A stretch of DNA of 64,000 nt from Sweltsa coloradensis. Lineage: Eukaryota > Arthropoda > Insecta > Plecoptera > Chloroperlidae. Positions 43,189 through 52,100 of the stretch are shown here, one piece after another. The position numbers and the translations under genes were made by a program. The stretch spans positions 434,001-498,000 of the forward strand of contig JAMZAV010000107.1 of assembly GCA_024449915.1 (NCBI GenBank). The letters run 5' to 3'. The notes below the pieces were generated by a model. That model was not told the DNA's origin. It made no database searches and saw only the letters and a list, made by a program, of their open reading frames with translations. The stretch's first letter is position 1, and each line of letters opens with the position of its first letter.

Positions 43189-46100
43189 ATAGAAGGAAAC
43201 TATATGACGCTGTTATGATGATATAGACAGAAATAAAAGTGCCTTCCCCGGGGATTGAACACTCAGCCTGAACCGGGAATTGAACCCAACATCTAGGGGG
43301 CTGTTGAGAAAGAAGGAATAAATCCACAAGAAACACAATAAAGCTACACTTTCAAAGTATTCAAACCATGTGCCACCTAGCCTAGCCTCCTAACCTAACC
43401 GTAAGATTTATTGAGAGAAAATTTAAAAATGATGCCATGTTGGACATGTTTTAAAATTCAACAGCAGCAAGGATGAGATTCGTAGGAATGGTTGGCTTTC
43501 AGAATAGTTACTTCACAAGTGTTTGTCCAGAAAATCCTCAAGGCAAACATATTTGTTTTCTTCATATTATCGTATTCTATACGAATTATTTCGTTTTGTT
43601 GTAAAAATGCTAAACTTTTTTTCATAATTATTTTAATACAAGCGAACGGTGTTATAATACATACATACCGTATTTTGTATTCAACAGAAACAGAATCTGA
43701 TAAAATATTTATTAAAAAAGTATCTTTACTACGAAAGAAGAGCACCGGAAAAATATTCTTAATTTAACACAATGATATAAAGGGAATTACTTACATTAAA
43801 AATAAGAATCGTAAGCAATCATACATATTGCACATTAATTAAATACGGGAATGGCATAAATATTAAGTATTTTAATAATTTGTAAGCCAAAGGTAGTTAG
43901 ACACATGTCATGTGGTATGGGGCTTGCCCTGATTTCTAGCTACCGTCATTATGTCTTGACAGGTATATTGTATTATGTATATTATGTATCTTTTCACTAC
44001 GTTTTGAAAATAAATAATACTAATAATGATTATTTATTTAAGGCATATTGTCATTCATTCATCATTGATGATTACACGGCACAAGCGCAAATCTTAGTTT
44101 TGTTATATTATTGTTTAAATTTTGGATTCGTAAATGTTCCCACCCAAATTCCAAACGCTATTGCCCAGGCACTCAAAGAGTCAGTGTAAATGCCCCTTTT
44201 ATAAAGCCATAAGTTAAACAATACCCATAATATAATATACATGATGTCATTATATTGTAAAATTGCAAGATATATTGCCTAGTACCATTGCGCATAGTCA
44301 ATAATGCAGCTGTAAAGCCAACTGTCAATATTTACGCATTTGTCATTTACTATTTTCTACTAGACTTTATGTTTACGAAACAACCAGTCTTTGTTAATAA
44401 AATATTTCAGTTGTCAATATTCACCATTCTATTTAACTCCAAATAAAACTTCAAGCTTCTCCTTCCGCTCTTTTACTGTAATACTACTTCTACTTGTGAC
44501 GTCAGAATTTTGTCAACAATCCCGTTTGAATATTTGCAACTGCCTTATATCGGAATTATATACAGGGGATATCTCATTATAGTTTTCAGCACATACTGAC
44601 GATGTCATGGCACTTCATTGCGAAGAAAATTGTGAAAATTGTGTGAAATTCAATGGGCAGGTGCAGTAATTGAGGAGAGATGTGCTAAGTGGGCCCGATA
44701 GCTTACTTCAAAAAGCATCGTTATGTCAAGGCGGAGGATCTGGGCTCGATCTCCAGTCGGGACACATAATTTCGAACATTGCTCTTCCTTCATCCCTGTC
44801 CTTACAGAAAGTTTGTAATTTTATACAGCCACAAATCGTGACGATTGATGCTTTAAATGGTGCTATTGTAGTCGTTTTAAATGCCGGCCCAATGACTTAC
44901 TTGGTACCTAAAGCATCGCTATGTAAAGAAGGATGATCTGGGCTCGCTCGATTCCCGATCAGGACTAACCTTTTTAAACATTGCTCTAACTGAATCTTCT
45001 CACTTTTTACCTATAGGGCTGGAACGACGTCGGTTTTCACGGGTCGAACCAGATCCCGACGCCGAACATCGACGCCCTGGCTTACAACGGCGTCATCCTG
45101 AACCGCCACTACACCATGCCCACCTGCACCCCTTCCAGGACCGCCTACCTCACTGGCAAATACCCCATCCGCACAGGTTAGTGGCATCCTATAGGACGTC
45201 AGGAGCATTCCTAGGTAAATATCAGATACTCTTGTCCAGTGACTTCTTCCAGGGATGCAGGGCTACCCTCTGAAGGCAGGGGAACCGCGAGGGCTGCCGC
45301 TCGAAGAGGTAACCTTGCCTCAGAGACTGAGAGAGCTGGGCTACGTCACAAGGATGATCGGCAAGTGGCACCAGGGCTCTCACAGGACCGAGTACGCGCC
45401 CACTCAGAGAGGGTTCGACTCCTTCCTCGGGTACTGGAACGGCTACATCAGCTACTTCAACTACACCTTGATCGAGCGCGTGAGTACCGAGGAAAGATTT
45501 ATGACTGTTTCGAGATTGTTTGCAAATAATTGTGTTGTTTCCTTACCGATGAGTGAGGAAGGTTGAGGTGATATTTTTCTTATCTCGAAATGGGCCCACC
45601 ACTCTCATCGTTTTTATTCAAAACCCATAAGCTATTTTTTTTTAAATCTTAATACTAACTCAATTATGGATCTCGAGGAATTTGAGACTAGTTCGTAAAA
45701 TCAGGCAAATATGAAAGTTGTAAGTATCAATCTACTCACTCATTTACAAAAACCCACGGACCCTTAGCAGTTTATTTTCCAAGTCATCTGCATAATATAC
45801 AGATTCCGTGATTTCGTAGAAGAGGCACGGTTTCACAGTGACATTGTTGAAACTGTACAAGCTTCAACTGTACACGAATATGTCTGACGTATTTGTTTGA
45901 AGACCATTGAAAACTGATCATCTGATTTCAAATTATTTGGTTTGATGTTTTTGATCGTACAAATCATAAAATGTATGCACCTTAAATACGTTCACAGCTT
46001 GGTAGACGTCTTTGGTGTGTAAGGTGGGGGTCTTTCTAGAAGAATCTTGCATGCGCTGACTCATAATAATAATAATGTCTATTTTGAATAGTAAAACAAT

Positions 46101-49100
46101 TGCTTCAATTCTTAATGAAATTTTGGTGATAAGGATAAGATAAAACGTTTCTTTGTTCATGTATTAATAAGGCTCGTTATCGTAATAATATGATAACGAG
46201 CCATGATGGCTTATTTAATAGTCCTGCAGTTACATGCTTGTCAATAACTAACTGCTACAGCCAGAGATAAGTACATAGAGTTGTGCTCTCTGTCGATACC
46301 TTTACTTTTCAACTATGTTAATTGCGTTAATCAAAATTCCTATAATTTTTGTTTTGTTTATATTTGGCTTTAGTGCGCGTCAACCACTTGATCGCAATGG
46401 TTATAGTCACCGTCACTGTCACTTTGCCTAATGTCCTGGATTCGATTCATTCTATGAAACTTTGTGCCATGAATATGCAAGCGTGAACTTTGGAACCGTT
46501 CTATCTTTCAAAGAATCTTTGGAACCGTTCTATCAACGAAGCACATAATGATTTGTATAAAGTTTGCACCAATTAATATACAAAGATACATCTCAGTAAC
46601 CAAAAAATTAATGTAGTCGTGAATGCTATACTAGAGAAACGCCAAAGTAGTTGTTAAACGAGTGAGTGAGCCATGTGTTAAGTACCCCGTAACATTTCTT
46701 TTCTTCCCCCTACCTTAGGCCTCCCTAGCCTATCATGAGGCTAGAATTGCGCATTATGGCCTTACAGTTGACGCGCCCTTATACCAACTGTATTTAAAAA
46801 AAAAACTATTATTTATACCAATATAATTATCAAACTTAAATGCAAATGTTCCCGGGTACTCAACACATGACTCGCTCACTCGTCTAACAACGACTTTGGC
46901 GTTTCCCTAGTCTAGTTGGCTAAGGCGCCCTTATACCCGAAATGTGGGAGACGTGGGTTCAATCCCCTGGTCGGGAAACATTTAGTAATTTCTGGATATT
47001 TTAAAATTATTAGACATATTTTGAAATGCATATAACGCAGTGTAGTCCATCATCTGTGACAATACTATGGAAAACATAGCCAGTACGAAATACGCGTAAA
47101 TATTGCAAGGTTTACTCAATCTACGAGCGGAATTTGGGGGTACCTTGACGTGCAACATTTGATAAACCTTGGGCACGGCATTTCACAGCCAGGCAAATAA
47201 CAAACAAAAACAATATTTTCGAAAACAAAACCATTGTCGTTACAATAATTCCTACACATTGGCAACCTATTTTTCAATTTATAATTTCATGTAGGTTTAA
47301 ATCGCAACGAATCTAGCTGATTTTACTAGCAGTTCTCAGTAAACTCGTACCGGATGTCTGTTTAAAATTTCAGCGCAATCTATTCAGCGATTCGGCTGAT
47401 TTTCGATGTACACACACGCAGAATCACATAATGAGCGCAAACATTGCAACGAAATAATTTTTTTGGGGTGACTTATACACCCAGCGTCTGGAACAGCCTT
47501 AAGTTGAATGGAGACACTCAGTCGCTACGCTCCCTCGTGTAATAAAATGTAATTGTTAAAATTATTGTTCAAGCCATTGTTAATCTGTTATTAGTCTCTT
47601 GATCCTAAGTGATAAATGTATTTGAGTGTTAGGAAGTGAACATGACAGGAGACTATATGTTTTGATCAATGGTTATGTTGGAGAGGTATTCGCATTGTTA
47701 TTGGACGATTTTCTTTCCAAATAGGCGAGTATTAAATATTTTTAAGGAGCAGCTCCAACAGGTGGTTTCGATAGGCCCTTGCGCATTGCGTCACTTCCAA
47801 CCACTGGTTGAGCTTATGGTTTAAACCCATCAGTGTGCTTCTCGGTTCCTCTGGTTGCCAAGTGGTTAAACTACTTGCCACGCCAACTTAACCACACTCC
47901 CGAAGGATTCGTTCGAAAATCAACCAGGATTAGCTTTCAAACTCTGCAACCCCCGTTTTTTCGACCGACACTCGGTTTTCAGGGCACAAAGGGCCGTGAC
48001 TTCCACCGAGACAACTGTGGCACGTCGGAGTTCGACGGCCACTACGCAACGGACGTGTTCACGAACGAAGCAGTGGACATTATCAACAAACACGACTTAG
48101 AACGACCTCTCTACCTCCACCTAGCGCACCTGGCGGTCCACGCTGGCAACGACGACAACCCTCTGGAGGTGCCTGACGTAGATGAGGCTCATCGCAAGTT
48201 CAGCTACATCCAGACTCCGGAGCGCAGGCTCTACGCAGGTAGTATGATTGCTAACCTGGCACTCGTCAAGGTCATGCGAGAGCTGAGCATGCACGCCAAA
48301 GGGAACCTAAGTGGGCGTTGTCCGGTTCTCTCCCGTCAGCGTGGTATAGGCGATTAACCCGTGCTAAATGTTTCGTAAGCGATAGCGCGTGAACCCGACC
48401 ACGGACCGGAATTATATTCATACTGTAAGAAACTATAATCTTTCCTCTTTGCGTGGATATACAGAACTCTGCTCTATCACAAATATTAATGACATTTGTT
48501 TTGAGTTGAAGTGAACTCTACATTTACACTGTTGCCAAACCTTCCAAACTGCTAATAAAAAAGCACGTAAAAACATTTTGTCCGTGGCATCAGCACAACA
48601 TTTGGTATCCGACTTGCGTTGTGGCTACTGTGAGGTCACTGGGTTGTACTAGATTATAAATTACTTATAAAATATCCTTCATGTGCCAACAAAATCTTGA
48701 ATGCGAAGTACATTTAGCAACCATGGACAGGCGCTTGGTATGCGAGGATGCCACAGCTGCACACAACGTGGCTGCGCCTCGCTTAGGTTGCCGCTCAGCA
48801 AGAGTACATTTGCGACAGCGCGCAAACATGGGTCCATTTAACTCATAATAGTTTGAATTTAGGAAGCGTCATCGAGCAAAGTAGGATGCCATCATCTTCT
48901 TCACAAAATTATGCATCTTCAGATGTTATTTGTTTAGATTTCTTTTGCGCGAGTCAAAAGATACGGCGAGTTACATTTTCGTACCATGCTAACTAATAAC
49001 TCTTATGGGCGCTGAGACCAGACCAGAGAGAACCAATTTCCTTCCGCCTTCAAAACTTAGATTCCCTATTTACACACCACAACTGACATTACCATTTTTG

Positions 49101-52100
49101 GTCATGTTTTTGTTGTATGTTTTATGTTATGAATATAGTAGTTAATCCCACAGAGGTAGCATTTTAGCGAAACAATGAATTTGCCCTTGCCCTTTCGGCC
49201 CCCGCATCCACCATAGTGGACATAACTTTTATCAAATTTTAATCCGGGTAAATTTTTTTTTCCATTTGACCCCCTTTTTTTAGTGAATAATTAAAAAAAT
49301 GTGTCAATGGGACAAAAAGTGAATTTTTTAGAGAAGATTGAAAATACGCATCTGCAAAAAAGGCTAAAAATGGGAAAAATTGGTTTGTCCCGGAAATGTA
49401 ATAAATATCTAGTACCTATTGCTGTTATTTGAGATACAAAAAATACAAAAAATGCATTTTTTTTAAAAAATAGGAATGTGTTTCAAATTTGAATTTGTAC
49501 TTAAAATGAAGCTTTAATTCAAAACCCAAAATTTCCCAAAATTCAGTAAAAAACACATTTGAAAAACACCAAAAGCAAAGAAAAAAATTAGAATTTTGAA
49601 TTCATTGCCTAAAATGACTTATTTAGATCAATTAAAATTGGGGCCGAAAGAGCTAGGACTGCAGCAGGTGAACTTGAACTGAACGTCAAATGTCACGAGA
49701 ACTAGAGAGGAGAGTTTGAGATTTTAAACTACGTAATTAAAATAATGCGTAGTTTGTATTGTTTTGTAAATAAAGTTATGAACAAACGAAATAGCCTACA
49801 GATACGCGACAAATAATAATAATAATAATAATAATGAATATAAGATTTTTAAGCATAAGCCCGCTTTAAGGACATAGTTATTGATTCATAGCAGTTGTCG
49901 AAAAAGTTTGCCCCGAAAAAGCCGGAGGTTCTGGGTTCGAACCCCAGTCGGGGCAAACTTTTTCGACAACTGCTATGAATCAAATATGATGATAATAATA
50001 ATAATCTAAAAATAATAATAATAATATAATAATAATAAAAATAATATAAAAATGCTTAAATTTGAAAGATATTTAGTAACGATAGTTCTTTTATCATCGA
50101 ACTTGTCGTTGCTACCCGGCACCTCCACCAAAATGCAGTGTTAGTAGCGGTTCTTGTTTTTATACTCACGCCCTTGAGGAGAAAGACAATCCACAGGATA
50201 ATTTTCCGTCATAAGTCATATCCGTTTAAAAAATGTACCCTATACCAACAACAATCTCTCATTTAATTTCAGAAATGGTGAGCAAGCTCGACGAGTCTGT
50301 GGGCCGGGTGGTGACGGCGCTGTCTGAGCGAGGTGTCCTCAACAACACCATACTGCTGTTCATCAGTGATAACGGGGCGCAGACAGTCGGTATGCACAGC
50401 AACTGGGGCTCCAACTGGCCACTCAGAGGAGTAAGCAAACAGTAATAACATAATATTACAGTCTTTGGAATAATGTCATATAACCACTTAATTGAGCGTA
50501 GGAAGCGAAGCGAGGATCTTTTGCATTACATACGTGATGGCCTAAGTTGGAATATGACGACAGCGACCAAAGCAAATTGTATCTCCGTCAAACAGGACGT
50601 CAACGGACTCAATGCCATGTTCACGTGATCGTAGATAATATGATATTGGTGACTGAATAAATATTGGTTATTAACGAACTTTTTAGTAGCTACTCTTAAA
50701 ATAAATCATCATAATAATTGTTTAAGTTCTAACAAATCCATATTGCTTGAGTGGTGAGGCTTTTCCTTGGTAGGAGCTAGTCTGTTTAGATGTACAATGA
50801 AGCCATGCGCATTAAGCGGGGAATCAAATTGGTCTGAACAATTAAAAAGTGCCATCTTATTTATATTTACATAAAATTGGTAACGTCGATTTTTTAAGGT
50901 AAATTAAAAATCCAAACGTTTTATTTCCGGGCCAAAGTTGCACACACCAAAAAACAGATAAAACTACATTAATTCAAAAATTAATTTGGTATAACCGTCG
51001 GTCATACAAAATAATATGTAGCAACATTCAGCCTTTTAGCCTAGGCCTAGAGGTATACACGTCAAATAATAATTATCTTTTTGTTTGTCTTCAGATGAAG
51101 TTCACGCTGTTTGAAGGAGGTGTGCGATGCTCGGCCGCCGTGTGGAGTCCAATGCTCGAGCACCCTGGACGGGTGACCACCCAGATGTTCCACTTAACTG
51201 ACTGGCTGCCCACTCTATACTCGGCTGCTGGTAAGTGCAATCATCAGAGTATAGATCTCCGAAATACAGACATGTTTCTACGAGCCTGGTAAGTGCAATC
51301 ATCAACCTCCGAAATACAGACATGTTTCTACTGAATTACTGAAGTTTGTTTGACAACTATAGGCCTTAGGTAAGGTCTAAGGCCTGGAAATGGAATGGTT
51401 CAACTAGAAGTGTTGATAAAAATCCATTACATTTCTAATACCGATACATGTTTATATATTGTCTATTTTCTAATAAATATTATAAAGAATGCATCTGGTT
51501 AAAATTGTGTCCCAATTCAACATTTTTATAACCGTGTGCGATAGTTGGTTACCATACAAAAATACTTTCATCGTCATATGAAAATACTTTCATCATAACA
51601 TAAATTGGACAGTTAAACTAGAAAACATGTTCTTAACACTTGTAATCAATCTGTATGCAATTGTTGTAATGCTGTTGCAGACGGGAAATTTGCGATGTAT
51701 TTATGAAATTAAATAGATTCTTTCATATGTGCTACATAAAATATATACTAATGATAAACGATTAAATTCAAGTTACGGAGTAAGCTTTAAATTACATTAC
51801 AATCTGTACGAAAGGTACGAGTGCCTTCTCGGGGTTATTTATATTTTGTAATGCATTGATTTGCATTTACTTACTAATTCCATAGATTATAGTTAAAGTA
51901 GGTATGTCAAGGTGTAGCATGTGATAGAGGGGAACATTCGAGCCACCATGGCATCAACTCTTGCAATCCAAGTGTTCCGTTAAACTAAGTTTTTCAGTGA
52001 ATCATGAAGTCATAGCGGCCCAGCGGGCTATCTGAGATTACTCATGAGGCGTATTCTGGAACGCAACTCTTTATTCCGAGTAAAACTATCAGTGTGATTA

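Larger units (their letters stand above)
40851..45016 (+). other. Intron 1 of ARSB-B (4.2 kb)
   Basis: It contains a small perfect hairpin (41389-41431), SINE B and repeat R2 pieces (42275-42680), a SINE C cluster with an AT run and a spacerless palindrome (42833-43260), and two tRNA-like tandem units (44670-44960). The stretch 43270-44660 has no recognised feature. Confidence 0.65.
45480..47982 (+). other. Intron 3 of ARSB-B
   Basis: It holds a small hairpin (46171-46202), a MITE with long inverted repeats (46631-46910), an adjoining tRNA-like SINE head (46911-46985), and a possible further Helentron-type relic ending around 47530. Elsewhere nothing was recognised. Confidence 0.6.
48239..50272 (+). 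other. Intron 4 of ARSB-B
   Basis: It holds a possible TIR element (49190-49651), (TAA)n runs around 49815 and 50000, and the tRNA-arm hairpin (49881-49983). The stretch 48239-49180 has no recognised feature. Confidence 0.65.

Noticed and set aside
47833..48357. Longer N-terminal extension of ARSB-B exon 4
   Set aside because: The acceptor at 47982 gives the same exon length (256 nt) and phase as gene A. The upstream part reads as intron.
49881..49983. CRISPR-like or attachment-site interpretation of the perfect arms
   Set aside because: Only two arms in inverted, not direct, orientation and a clearly eukaryotic intron context.
50490..50520. Another Helentron-like copy starting with gagcgtaggaagcgaagcg
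   Set aside because: Only the first 20 or so bases resemble the family; no body or 3' end follows.
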